A DNA stretch of 64,000 nt from UBA7683 sp964643895 (GTDB lineage: Bacteria > Patescibacteriota > Saccharimonadia > Saccharimonadales > UBA7683), in NCBI GenBank assembly GCA_964643895.1, contig CAZXUE010000002.1, positions 22,568-86,567 of the forward strand. The letters are read 5' to 3'. Made by a program: the position numbers and the translations under genes. Below are positions 51,662 to 58,888 of the stretch, piece by piece (the first letter of the stretch is position 1; each line of letters opens with the position of its first letter). The notes under the pieces are model-generated. The model did not search any database. It was not told the origin of the DNA and was given only the letters and a program-made list of their open reading frames with translations.

Positions 51662-52171
51662 CTATAGAGCAGCTTCGAGAGCGGCCCATTCTACTTCGGT
51701 GTCATCTTCAGGGAGAACAACGCTGACTTGATCGCCAACTTGGCCTTTAAAGTATGTAACGCTTGCAAGCAGAACCTTGTATTCTTTGTTGGCAACCTCA
51801 ACAAAATAACCACCATCGCGTTGTATCAAGGTGCCAATCACCTGTTTACGTGGTACAGGGCCAATCTGTTTATAAATAAAACCGCCATCATCTGCAATGG
51901 TAAGTTTCAAGATGTCACCTTGCACAAGCTTTGATTTACTCGCATAGTTTGCTGGCACTGGATACGTTTTGCCGTCTGGCCCAAGCATACTCTGGCCGTC
52001 AAAAACGCCCTCTATAACCTTACCCGCTACCTCTTCGCGCTGAGATTGAGCCACAACAGGATCTTCTCCTACAAGGCTTGTAAGCAACTCTCGAGCTGCC
52101 GCTAAATTTGTTTCGGCCTCTACCAAGAGTGTTTTCAAGCGTTTCACTTGTTTTTCCGGTAATTCTGACAT
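51662..52171 (-). CDS. Unknown 169-residue protein, coiled coil plus OB-like domain
   Basis: Residues 1-40 form a charged coiled coil (KQVKRLKTLLVEAETNLAAA). From about 48 a beta-rich domain follows (GKVIEGVFDGQSMLGPDGKT, KLVQGDILKLTIADDGGFIY, QVGDQVSVVLPEDD), with the look of tandem OB folds as in proteasomal ATPase N-domains. No catalytic motif. Strong promoter TTGACA-17-TACTGT at 52213-52241 plus AAGGG binding site argue for high expression. Role unknown. Confidence 0.75.
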   Translation of the reverse strand: MSELPEKQVKRLKTLLVEAETNLAAARELLTSLVGEDPVVAQSQREEVAGKVIEGVFDGQSMLGPDGKTYPVPANYASKSKLVQGDILKLTIADDGGFIYKQIGPVPRKQVIGTLIQRDGGYFVEVANKEYKVLLASVTYFKGQVGDQVSVVLPEDDTEVEWAALEAAL

Positions 52172-52212
52172 GATAAACCCTTACTTTTTATTTACTCGCA
52201 TTATCTATCGTT

Positions 52213-52241
52213 ACAGTAGCATGTTGTAAAAACTATGTCAA
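52213..52241 (-). promoter_or_regulatory. Consensus promoter for the coiled-coil/OB protein
   Basis: TTGACA (52236-52241), 17 bases, TACTGT (52213-52218) on the minus strand. Confidence 0.65.
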
Positions 52242-52284
52242 TAAAGTTTTCCACAGCCTCCTATTGTTGTTAATTACTGAATTT

Positions 52285-53223
52285 TTAGGTTGAAACTAAT
52301 TGCTGGAAACGGGCAGGGTCACGGTGCTTGCCGGTGATAATTGCAAGGCACTTTTGGTCTACATGATTAGCGTTGGCAATATGCTTTCGAAGACCGGCAA
52401 ATGAAAGACCTGCTGCAGTTTCGGCTACTACGGCGGTGAGCATATCAAGCTCAGATAGCGCACAACCTAATTGATTCTCCGTAACCGTTATCATACCTCC
52501 AAAGTTCTCGCTTTCTAAAACTATGCGTAGCGTCAGCGCGCCGGCACGTTTTACGGCTATGCCGTCAGCCAAGGTGTTTACACTCGAAAGCTCAATAGGA
52601 TATCCTGCTCTAACACTTTGAGAAAAAGCATCACAGCCTTCAAGCTGTACACCGAACACTTTGGCTGTAGCATCTTTCTCGGAGAAGGCCTTGCAAACAC
52701 CAGCTAATAGGCTGCCTCCTCCAACAGGTACAAAAACAGCGTCAAAATCGTGGTCGCTGGCGAGGATTTCGTGCCCTAATGAAGATTGCCCATCGATGAC
52801 GTCCACATCATCAAAAGGGTGTAAGAAGAAGCCGTTTTCGGCTTCACATGCCTCTCGTGCCTCGTCGAGTGCATCGTCAACGGTCCCCGGAACTAAAGTA
52901 ACAGTTCCGCCAAACCCTTCTACGGCTTTGATTTTGCCAAGCGGAGCGGTGGCTGGCATAAAGATGTGCGAAGCTACGCCAAGCCGTGAGGCTGCAAGTG
53001 CGGCACCCTGTCCGGCATTCCCGGCGCTCGGACAGTATACACCGTTTGTTAGGCAGCCAGGATTGCGTAGCAGTGCTTCATGAAGCGCGTGATTTGCACC
53101 GCGAATTTTAAAGGAGCCATTCAACTGCCGAGTATCATCGCCGAGCCATATGGTATCTGACCCTGGAAATGGGGTGATTTCGAGTGGCTTTATGACTGTA
53201 TGTATTTCGTGTGTTGTAGGCAT
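52285..53223 (-). CDS. PLP-dependent threonine/serine dehydratase-like enzyme
   Basis: 312 residues, fold type II. NGSFKIRGANHALHEAL holds the Schiff-base lysine, PSAGNAGQGAALAASRLG the phosphate/cofactor loop (SxGN), VPVGGGSLLAGV the glycine loop, and CLAIITGKH the C-terminal end. Closest in style to IlvA/TdcB catalytic domains, without the regulatory ACT-like domain. It would deaminate threonine to 2-oxobutanoate. RBS AGGAGAGAA at the start. The isoleucine-rich leader upstream supports a link to isoleucine supply. Confidence 0.82.
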   Translation of the reverse strand: MPTTHEIHTVIKPLEITPFPGSDTIWLGDDTRQLNGSFKIRGANHALHEALLRNPGCLTNGVYCPSAGNAGQGAALAASRLGVASHIFMPATAPLGKIKAVEGFGGTVTLVPGTVDDALDEAREACEAENGFFLHPFDDVDVIDGQSSLGHEILASDHDFDAVFVPVGGGSLLAGVCKAFSEKDATAKVFGVQLEGCDAFSQSVRAGYPIELSSVNTLADGIAVKRAGALTLRIVLESENFGGMITVTENQLGCALSELDMLTAVVAETAAGLSFAGLRKHIANANHVDQKCLAIITGKHRDPARFQQLVST

Positions 53224-53243
53224 TAGTTCTCTCCTGAAGTATT

Positions 53244-53265
53244 AAAAAATCCCGCTTGAGCGGGG
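53244..53265 (-). terminator. Attenuator terminator before the dehydratase gene
   Basis: CCCCGCT/AGCGGG stem on the minus strand followed by six T, lying between the leader peptide and the ribosome binding site of the dehydratase gene. Confidence 0.8.
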
Positions 53266-53291
53266 TTATGGCTTTATGATTTTGGTGTCAG

Positions 53292-53333
53292 CTAAATAAT
53301 CCCGCGAATTCTTTTGGGAATAATAATGATCAT
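53292..53333 (-). CDS. Isoleucine-rich leader peptide (13 residues)
   Basis: The frame reads MIIIIPKRIRGII and stops. Seven of thirteen residues are isoleucine, four of them in a row (ATC ATT ATT ATT). It starts about 23 bases after the predicted transcription start and is followed by an intrinsic terminator 27 bases later, then the threonine-dehydratase-like gene. This is the layout of amino-acid attenuation: when charged tRNA-Ile is scarce the ribosome stalls and the terminator is not formed. No clear Shine-Dalgarno is seen before the ATG. Confidence 0.65.
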   Translation of the reverse strand: MIIIIPKRIRGII

Positions 53334-53362
53334 TTGTGCTGAGTTTCTGCTCATAAAACTCA

Positions 53363-53390
53363 ATGATACGCGGTTTTGCGCTAATGTCAA
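53363..53390 (-). promoter_or_regulatory. Consensus promoter for the dehydratase attenuator
   Basis: TTGACA (53385-53390), 16 bases, TATCAT (53363-53368) on the minus strand; immediately downstream a hairpin TGAGTTT/AAACTCA opens the leader. Confidence 0.75.
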
Positions 53391-53395
53391 ACAAA

Positions 53396-53418
53396 ATACC
53401 GCTCTTCGAGAGCGGTAT
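53396..53418 (-). terminator. Intrinsic terminator after rplL
   Basis: ATACCGCTCT/AGAGCGGTAT, a 10-bp stem with a three-base loop, followed on the minus strand by TTTTG. It separates the ribosomal stalk operon from the dehydratase promoter. Confidence 0.85.
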
Positions 53419-53448
53419 TTTTGGAAAATCTGGTCGATTTTAGAGTGT

Positions 53449-53832
53449 TTAGGCGAGTTCAACAGTTGCGCCAGCTTCTTCTAGAGCCTTCTTGGCAGCT
53501 TCTGCTTCCTCTTTGTTTGCCTTTTCTTTCACCGCTTTTGGCGCGCCGTCTACAATTGCTTTTGCTTCGCCAAGGCCAAGACCGGTGATTTCTTTCACAG
53601 CCTTGATAACAGCTACTTTTTGCGCACCAGCGTCTTTGAGGATAACATCAAATTCGCTCTTTTCGTCTTCTGCAGCACTGCCTTCGGCACCACCAGCAGC
53701 TGGACCGGCTACAGCAACTGCTGCTGCGGCAGGCTCAATACCGTATTCATCTTTGAGTAGGTTCTTGAGTTCGTTAACCTCTAGAACGGTTAATTTTGTA
53801 AGATCTTCTGCTAATTTCTTGATATCAGCCAT
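53449..53832 (-). CDS. rplL: Ribosomal protein bL12 (L7/L12)
   Basis: 127 residues from the ATG at 53832 (AAGGAA upstream). N-terminal dimerisation helix (KLAEDLTKLTVLEVNELKNL), Ala/Gly-rich hinge (AAAAVAVAGPAAGGAEGS), and the C-terminal factor-binding domain EKSEFDVILKDAGAQKVAVI with VKEITGLGLGEAKAIVDGAP. It recruits translational GTPases. Confidence 0.98.
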   Translation of the reverse strand: MADIKKLAEDLTKLTVLEVNELKNLLKDEYGIEPAAAAVAVAGPAAGGAEGSAAEDEKSEFDVILKDAGAQKVAVIKAVKEITGLGLGEAKAIVDGAPKAVKEKANKEEAEAAKKALEEAGATVELA

Positions 53833-53966
53833 ATAAAATTCCTTTGTTATTAAATTTCTAATTTCCAAATCCCAATTTCTAAATAAATCGCAATGATCAA
53901 AGATTTAAAATTCAAACTTTTGAAATTGCTCAGAGTTTAGTCATTAAGATTTCGATTTCGAGCGCT

Positions 53967-54491
53967 TTAGGCGCCTGCTTTTGCCTCAATTCCATCAAGC
54001 AGACCGTGCAAGTTGCCGGAAAGGCCGCTGACGACATCGTTTAATGGAGATGAGAGTGTTGCGAGAACTTGAGCAATAAGCTCGTTCTTGCTTGGTAGGG
54101 TTGCGAGAGATTTAACCTCGTCAATACCTAGTAATTTGCCTTCTGCAGAAATTGCGCCAGCAAGCTTTAGGTTGGCATTTGTTTTGGCAAATGCGGCCAA
54201 AGCTTGCGCAGGAGCGACTTCATCTTCTGCGCTGATAGCGTAGAGAAGCTGACCAACCAGGCTGTCGGTATCGACATCCTTGAGGTTCGGATTCTCTTTC
54301 ACGGCAACACGCACCAGGCGGTTTTTGACCACCTTGATGCTAATGCCTTGCTCGCGTGCAGCGCGACGAAGCTTTTGCAAATCGGCAACGGTCAGGCCAT
54401 CGTAATGAGCGAATACGGTCATCTTAGCACTGCTAAGAAGCTCATTCAGCTCATTTACCAAGGCCTGTTTTTTATCGCGAGAAATCGCCAT
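53967..54491 (-). CDS. rplJ: Ribosomal protein uL10
   Basis: 174 residues. MAISRDKKQALVNELNELLS and VFAHYDGLTVADLQKLRRAA are typical, with the C-terminal helix (SPLNDVVSGLSGNLHGLLDG) that binds L7/L12 dimers. It is the base of the ribosomal stalk. The 135-base gap to rplL is AT-rich with repeated AATTTC-like words and holds no gene. Confidence 0.97.
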   Translation of the reverse strand: MAISRDKKQALVNELNELLSSAKMTVFAHYDGLTVADLQKLRRAAREQGISIKVVKNRLVRVAVKENPNLKDVDTDSLVGQLLYAISAEDEVAPAQALAAFAKTNANLKLAGAISAEGKLLGIDEVKSLATLPSKNELIAQVLATLSSPLNDVVSGLSGNLHGLLDGIEAKAGA

Positions 54492-54693
54492 AGTTACATT
54501 ACCTCATATTATAGTTAAATTTGTTCGACCAGATTGTTAATGAACGTATTCGAGAGCAGCAAGACTATAAGAAAAAGCCTTTGGCTCTCGCATTACCAAA
54601 GACTTCTTCAAAAATAAAACAAATTGTTTGTTTCATTTCCTCGGCAGGTCTTAACGCTCGTTTCCAAGCCGCCCACTGTCTTTGGCAATGATC
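54492..54693 (-). promoter_or_regulatory. L10-type ribosomal protein leader
   Basis: On the minus strand the leader contains CCTGCCGAGGAA near 54640, the sequence typical of L10 leaders bound by the L10(L12)4 complex, inside a foldable region. Further downstream GAGAGCCAAAGGCTTTTTC forms a short stem with a T run, a possible attenuator. It precedes rplJ directly. Confidence 0.7.
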
Positions 54694-54699
54694 GTAATT

Positions 54700-54728
54700 A
54701 TAATACAGAAGTGAGAGCAATATGTCAA
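54700..54728 (-). promoter_or_regulatory. Consensus promoter for rplJ-rplL
   Basis: TTGACA (54723-54728), 17 bases, TATTAT (54700-54705) on the minus strand. Confidence 0.8.
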
Positions 54729-54743
54729 TTCGGTTGCGTGTTT

Positions 54744-55187
54744 CTAGGGAAGCGATAGCCGATTGGCGTTTGGCGTATTGCCGAAGGCAACTAACGGTGC
54801 TTCGTCGCCAGAATAGGGTGTCGATGGTAGAACTATTCGGGCACGAACCGAGGCGCCGTCCTCGGGCCAGCTAACAGCTTCGATGACTCTAGTTATATCG
54901 TCGACAGCTGCTCCACCAGACAAAGTGGATGCAAGACGCGCGTTCGCAAAATACTCTGTGATTCGGATTAGTCTACGATAGTGAGCTGGATTCACTTCTA
55001 GACTTCTTTGATACCGTGCGATATCTACGGCGCAGCGAATAATCACTCCGACCGTATTTTCAATACGATCAGGTGATAATGGATCGAATTTCTCACAAAC
55101 AACCCCTTCTTCACTAGTTGGCGGACTTGTTTTCGGGACATACTTATAGCCTTGATCCGGATCGGGAAATACAGTCCTTCTCTTCAT
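54744..55187 (-). CDS. Unknown 147-residue protein under structured leader
   Basis: ATG at 55187 with GGAGAAAA upstream, preferred to an in-frame ATG at 55202. The first 30 residues are proline-rich (VFPDPDQGYKYVPKTSPPTS). The middle is helical (ENTVGVIIRCAVDIARYQRS and YRRLIRITEYFANARLASTL), and the tail is strand-rich. No recognised family, no signal peptide. It has a consensus promoter and a leader with a potential pseudoknot, so it is likely to be regulated. Confidence 0.65.
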   Translation of the reverse strand: MKRRTVFPDPDQGYKYVPKTSPPTSEEGVVCEKFDPLSPDRIENTVGVIIRCAVDIARYQRSLEVNPAHYRRLIRITEYFANARLASTLSGGAAVDDITRVIEAVSWPEDGASVRARIVLPSTPYSGDEAPLVAFGNTPNANRLSLP

Positions 55188-55218
55188 AATAATTTTCTCC
55201 ATAATTAAATAATCGGAC

Positions 55219-55299
55219 TGAAGCCCGATATTTTTCTTGGCTGTGCCTGGCGGATTTAGACGATCACGCTTCGGGCTTCAATATTTCTGAAGCACAGCC
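55219..55299 (-). promoter_or_regulatory. Leader with H-type pseudoknot or switching stems
   Basis: Two perfect complementary pairs interleave: TGAAGCCCGA (55219) with TCGGGCTTCA (55271), 10 bp, and GGCTGTGC (55239) with GCACAGCC (55292), 8 bp. The order A-B-A'-B' permits an H-type pseudoknot; alternatively the two stems exclude each other. The A strand can also fold locally (ATCGG...CCGAT) next to a T-rich stretch just before the ribosome binding site. Confidence 0.55.
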
Positions 55300-55352
55300 G
55301 TTGAAGGCTGAGGAGAAGAAAAGCTGAAAAAACCATCAATTGCATAGTTTAT

Positions 55353-55381
55353 ATAATATTGCAATGTCATCTGCTTGTCAA
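55353..55381 (-). promoter_or_regulatory. Consensus promoter of the pseudoknot leader gene
   Basis: TTGACA (55376-55381), 17 bases, TATTAT (55353-55358) on the minus strand. Confidence 0.75.
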
Positions 55382-55423
55382 TAGTGTCTGGCTGTCTATT
55401 GTACTTCTAAACGATTTGTTGAC

Positions 55424-55451
55424 TTGACTTAGAGCCAGTAAGGCGTATAAT
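55424..55451 (+). promoter_or_regulatory. Consensus promoter, divergent partner
   Basis: TTGACT (55424-55429), 16 bases, TATAAT (55446-55451) on the plus strand, 43 bases from the divergent promoter. Confidence 0.75.
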
Positions 55452-55461
55452 CGGATACGTT

Positions 55462-55533
55462 ATGTTACTTACTACCGTTAGCTATATGATTCTCAAGAGT
55501 TATCGCCGCGACTTCGTGCTCGTGGTGCGCTAA
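55462..55533 (+). CDS. Putative 23-residue leader peptide of an attenuator
   Basis: ATG ten bases after the -10 box; the frame begins MLLTTVSYMILKSY and ends FVLVVR at TAA 55531. The stop lies three bases before GTAGATTGAG (55537), which can pair with CTCGATCTAC (55573) and so block the terminator that follows. Hydrophobic and arginine residues are enriched. The position of ribosome release relative to the antiterminator is what one expects in translation-coupled attenuation. No Shine-Dalgarno. Confidence 0.5.
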   Translation: MLLTTVSYMILKSYRRDFVLVVR

Positions 55534-55572
55534 ATGGTAGATTGAGTACTTTAGTTTAAAGAAGAAAAGAGG

Positions 55573-55601
55573 CTCGATCTACGCACAGAGATCGAGTTTT
55601 T
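55573..55601 (+). terminator. Intrinsic terminator with competing antiterminator
   Basis: CTCGATCT/AGATCGAG, 8 bp with an 8-base loop, followed by TTTTT. The 5' arm also pairs with GTAGATTGAG at 55537 (one G-U). Confidence 0.8.
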
Positions 55602-55699
55602 GCTTCTCGCGGTGAATTATAAGCATATGATTTACCGGAAGAAGCAAATCTGCTCTTCCCTGCCTCGAAGGGGCAGCCTTAACAAGCTGGAGACAGACG

Positions 55700-55861
55700 A
55701 TGCAATCCGTTTTTGAAATGATTGATGATGCGCTAGAGCAGGGCAATGCCGAAGGTGCTCGGGCAATCCTCCGACAAGAAGACGCCGCCCTTGACCCGGC
55801 GGAGCGTGAGCGCCTCTGGAGTCTCGTTCGCGAGGCCGAGGCTCGTCAGGTTGCTTTGTAG
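55700..55861 (+). CDS. Unknown 53-residue helical protein
   Basis: ATG at 55700 with GGAG nine bases upstream; the frame reads MQSVFEMIDDALEQGNAEGA and continues with ILRQEDAALDPAERERLWSL, ending at TAG 55861. It looks like two or three amphipathic helices, in the manner of a small partner or toxin/antitoxin-type domain, but no family is recognised. It is the first gene behind the attenuator at 55573. Confidence 0.6.
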   Translation: MQSVFEMIDDALEQGNAEGARAILRQEDAALDPAERERLWSLVREAEARQVAL

Positions 55862-55879
55862 TCAACTCAAGACGGGTGT

Positions 55880-56000
55880 GGCCGGGCAACAACTATGGTG
55901 CAAGAGGGGCAAACGAAGCCAAGCCTCTTGCGGCCATATGGTTGACGCAGTATGGTGCGCACGAAATAATAACGCAAAAGCGTTTTTCGTTTGCCCGGTC
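55880..56000 (+). other. Structured intergenic segment, possible small RNA
   Basis: GGCCGGGCAA (55880) pairs with TTGCCCGGTC (55991) around an internal 8-bp hairpin GCAAGAGG/CCTCTTGC (55900/55924) and a short AACGC/GCGTT stem followed by T. It lies between two unknown genes and contains no convincing frame with a start signal. Confidence 0.45.
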
Positions 56001-56060
56001 ACCTGGGGACTTTACTTAGAGTCCTAAATACTCTGTCTCCAGCAATTTCTAAACATATGT

Positions 56061-56561
56061 ATGAAGATGATTGATCTCACAGGAACAGAACTGCCGCTTG
56101 GTGATGATGTTGTGCAAATGCCCGACTCACTCATTACTCAGCTATGCATGGGCGACCCGGCGTTTGCTCGCGCTACTTTTGCTACGCTTGGCAGGGAGAG
56201 CCGACACAATATTACTGCGCTTCGAATGGCAGCCGAGATATTGCAAAGCCTTCACTATGGGCGTATGCCTCGGAGCAGGCCGCTTATGAAGGCCGTTCGA
56301 CATCGGCATGAGGGGTTAGCCTTGGATCTCGGTGATTCCTCCGGTTTTAATCAGACGCTCCTCGCTACTCTAGGTGTTGATGTAGACTCTTCGGAGAACC
56401 CGCGAGCTGCGCTCGAAGATCTGGTAAGCGCCTACGTTGGTGGTTTTGTGGTATGTCTTGATTCAGTTGTCGAATTTAGCCAATTGAGCGGCGAGGAGAG
56501 AGACTTCGAAGTTATTCCATTCCCCGCCTTTCGACTTAGCTTTGACCCGATTGATTACTGA
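56061..56561 (+). CDS. Unknown 166-residue protein
   Basis: ATG at 56061 (MKMIDLTGTELPLGDDVVQM). Helical middle with basic patches (NITALRMAAEILQSLHYGRM and LMKAVRHRHEGLALDLGDS) and an acidic C-terminus. No membrane segment or recognised family. No good Shine-Dalgarno. It follows the structured segment and converges on the thymidylate kinase-ThyX fusion with a 7-base overlap. Confidence 0.6.
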   Translation: MKMIDLTGTELPLGDDVVQMPDSLITQLCMGDPAFARATFATLGRESRHNITALRMAAEILQSLHYGRMPRSRPLMKAVRHRHEGLALDLGDSSGFNQTLLATLGVDVDSSENPRAALEDLVSAYVGGFVVCLDSVVEFSQLSGEERDFEVIPFPAFRLSFDPIDY

Positions 56562-58888
56562 TTCAGTTGCTCTAACTTAAATTGAGTGGCACGTTCAGCT
56601 GCGAGACGGGCCAATTCAGGATCTTCTCCTTGGTTGACGAAGATCATGCCGCCAGCGATGATGGGGTGAACTTCGGCGATTTTATCGTACATTTGTTTGG
56701 CGAGTTTGCGATAACCTGGATGGCCTTGCGGACTGGTGCGGAGTTCCATGAAGTGGAAGGCCTCTCGGGCATTGAGCATTACCTTCCAGCGCATACGGTG
56801 GCCAAGAAGCGTGGTGTACTGCGCCTCGTACTCATAGCCATTCCCAAGCAAATGGTGGTACAGTGATGCGCTCAGGTCGAAACAAGCTTCGAATAGATCT
56901 TCCAGACCAGCTTCGCTTACTAATTTTGGAATCTCATACCCATAATGCGGTGTTAAAAGTTGCCACTCCAGCCCATCTACTATGCGGTGGCGCTGCAAAT
57001 CTCGGAAGATGCCGTAATCGCATACAAGGTCAAAATTGTAATGCGCAAATTCAAGCGCTCGGCCTGGTTTATGGCGTCGATTTAATCGTTCGCCAAAGGC
57101 TGCTTTGAGAGTTTCCTCTTTTTCGGCGTAACCCCATTGGTTAATTGTCCTCGAAAGCTCATCGAGACTTAGGGTACTTTGTTCGTAAAGCACGTGGGGT
57201 AATACGTCGAGCTCATTTTTCGGCCAAAAATCTGTCAGTACAACTGGCTCATCACCATTACCTTTAACTGGCCGCAGGCCTTTTTCTTTAGCGATTTCGG
57301 CTAATTTGGCGCGGGTTTGTGCGCGGTGAGCAACCCAGGCGCCGCCGCGGTCAGGTTTGTCAGCACGTTCTAAGAAGGTCGGCAGTACCTTGCGGCCTTC
57401 TTTAAGAAGTTTGGAGCCAACGGTACGAGATTCGGCAAGTTCGTCGCTCTGCAGGTGCATGATAAGGCTTTCGAGCGCTTGTCCGCTTGCAAAAATCCCT
57501 ACAGTAGAAGTGGTAGCAGCAGGCAGAACGACCCGCGCTGCGTCACAGGCTTGGGCACGGGTTGCAGCCTTCCAGGCACCATCGCGCTTTTCTTCGGGCT
57601 CAGAAGAGTTGCTTCGAACATGATCGGTGATTTTCTGAACAATCTCAGAGTACATATCGAACAGCTTATTCATTTGCCGGTTGTAGTGCTCAGCATCTTT
57701 TTCGCGGAGTGTATCTGGAGCGTAGAATTTGTAGCGGCCGTTTTCATCTTTTTGGTCGAAGTAAATATAACGGGTGGACTGCTCGAGATATGCAGCTAAT
57801 CGGCCCCATTCAAGTTTTTTTGTCAGGAGGTTACTGGCATTTTCAACCACAAAGTGAATACCAGTGAGTTGCTGAACGCTATCATCTCCAAAAGCTGTGA
57901 TGACACGTCTGAGTAAATCAGTATCCTTCCCCTCTTTTTCGGTGAATTCATCCAAAATTGTGACTCGCATATCGTCAGCGCGACGAGAAAGCCGGGCCAT
58001 GGCTGCTGCGACGGTTTGATTACTAATTTTATCGGTAAACATATACACATCGTCAGACGTATTGGTTACAGCCTGAGAAAGGTATTCTTTACCGGCTTTG
58101 GTGATGCTGTAGCTGCCGTTATTGTTCTTCGCAATATAAGGGTTGTCACTCTTTTTCGGTGCAAAAACTTCAACACTTTCACTCTGATTCTTCTTTTGTT
58201 TACGTAATTTTCCAAGCATTGGCTGAACCCTTTCCCAGATTAGATTGTTGATGGTAGGTATGCTCAAAAGCTCCCCTTCTTTTGTGCAATCAAGCGGTGA
58301 AAAGCTCTCCTGAAACGTTTCACAGAGCTGTTGGTATACCTCAACAGCACGACTGAGGTGGTTGAGATCGGCCTCGTGGATGTCACGCTTTTTATCGGTA
58401 TAGCTACGAGCTTCTTTTTGATCTACCAGGCGCTGCGCTGTTTCAGCTGGCACTAAAAGCACGAGGTTAAGGTCTGGTCGCGGAATGCCGAGCATGCCAA
58501 ATTCAAGCTGATCGAGCCAGTGCCAAAATGCCTGCCGTTCTTCTAGAGTATTAAATTTTGCCCCCTGGTGAGCCATGTTCGAACCCATATATCGGTTACT
58601 TACCACGACTTTACCCGCAGCTAAATCGGCAGCAATCGATTGTGCTGCACTAAAGCGATCGAGTGCATAGAACAAAGATGGCGTATAAGGCCCAAGCGCC
58701 CCTGCTGTGCCGTAGTTGCCATTAAGATACTCTCGGACAAAGTAAGACGACTCGTTTTCATACTGCGGAAAGTCGTAAGTTGCAACATCGTAGCCTTCAG
58801 CCTTGAGACGTTCCACCAATAACTTAAACTGCGTTCCTTTTCCAGAGCCGTCAGAACCTTCAATAGCAATAAATATACCGGTGCTCAT
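56555..58888 (-). CDS. Thymidylate kinase fused to double ThyX-type thymidylate synthase
   Basis: 777 residues. Residues 1-220 are a dTMP kinase: P-loop EGSDGSGKGTQ, base-binding region ALDRFSAAQSIAADL, VVVSNRYMGSNMAHQG (DRY-like). A linker (residues 225-300) has a winged-helix look (GSYSITKAGKEYLSQAV). Two ThyX-like repeats follow: the first around 366 (KLEWGRLAAYLEQSTRYIYF) lacks the RHR signature; the second around 633 carries it (FRDLQRHRIVDGLEWQLLTP) with HRMRWKVMLNAREAFHFMEL. One polypeptide could make dTMP from dUMP and phosphorylate it to dTDP. Its start overlaps the dcd stop. Confidence 0.88.
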   Translation of the reverse strand: MSTGIFIAIEGSDGSGKGTQFKLLVERLKAEGYDVATYDFPQYENESSYFVREYLNGNYGTAGALGPYTPSLFYALDRFSAAQSIAADLAAGKVVVSNRYMGSNMAHQGAKFNTLEERQAFWHWLDQLEFGMLGIPRPDLNLVLLVPAETAQRLVDQKEARSYTDKKRDIHEADLNHLSRAVEVYQQLCETFQESFSPLDCTKEGELLSIPTINNLIWERVQPMLGKLRKQKKNQSESVEVFAPKKSDNPYIAKNNNGSYSITKAGKEYLSQAVTNTSDDVYMFTDKISNQTVAAAMARLSRRADDMRVTILDEFTEKEGKDTDLLRRVITAFGDDSVQQLTGIHFVVENASNLLTKKLEWGRLAAYLEQSTRYIYFDQKDENGRYKFYAPDTLREKDAEHYNRQMNKLFDMYSEIVQKITDHVRSNSSEPEEKRDGAWKAATRAQACDAARVVLPAATTSTVGIFASGQALESLIMHLQSDELAESRTVGSKLLKEGRKVLPTFLERADKPDRGGAWVAHRAQTRAKLAEIAKEKGLRPVKGNGDEPVVLTDFWPKNELDVLPHVLYEQSTLSLDELSRTINQWGYAEKEETLKAAFGERLNRRHKPGRALEFAHYNFDLVCDYGIFRDLQRHRIVDGLEWQLLTPHYGYEIPKLVSEAGLEDLFEACFDLSASLYHHLLGNGYEYEAQYTTLLGHRMRWKVMLNAREAFHFMELRTSPQGHPGYRKLAKQMYDKIAEVHPIIAGGMIFVNQGEDPELARLAAERATQFKLEQLNQ

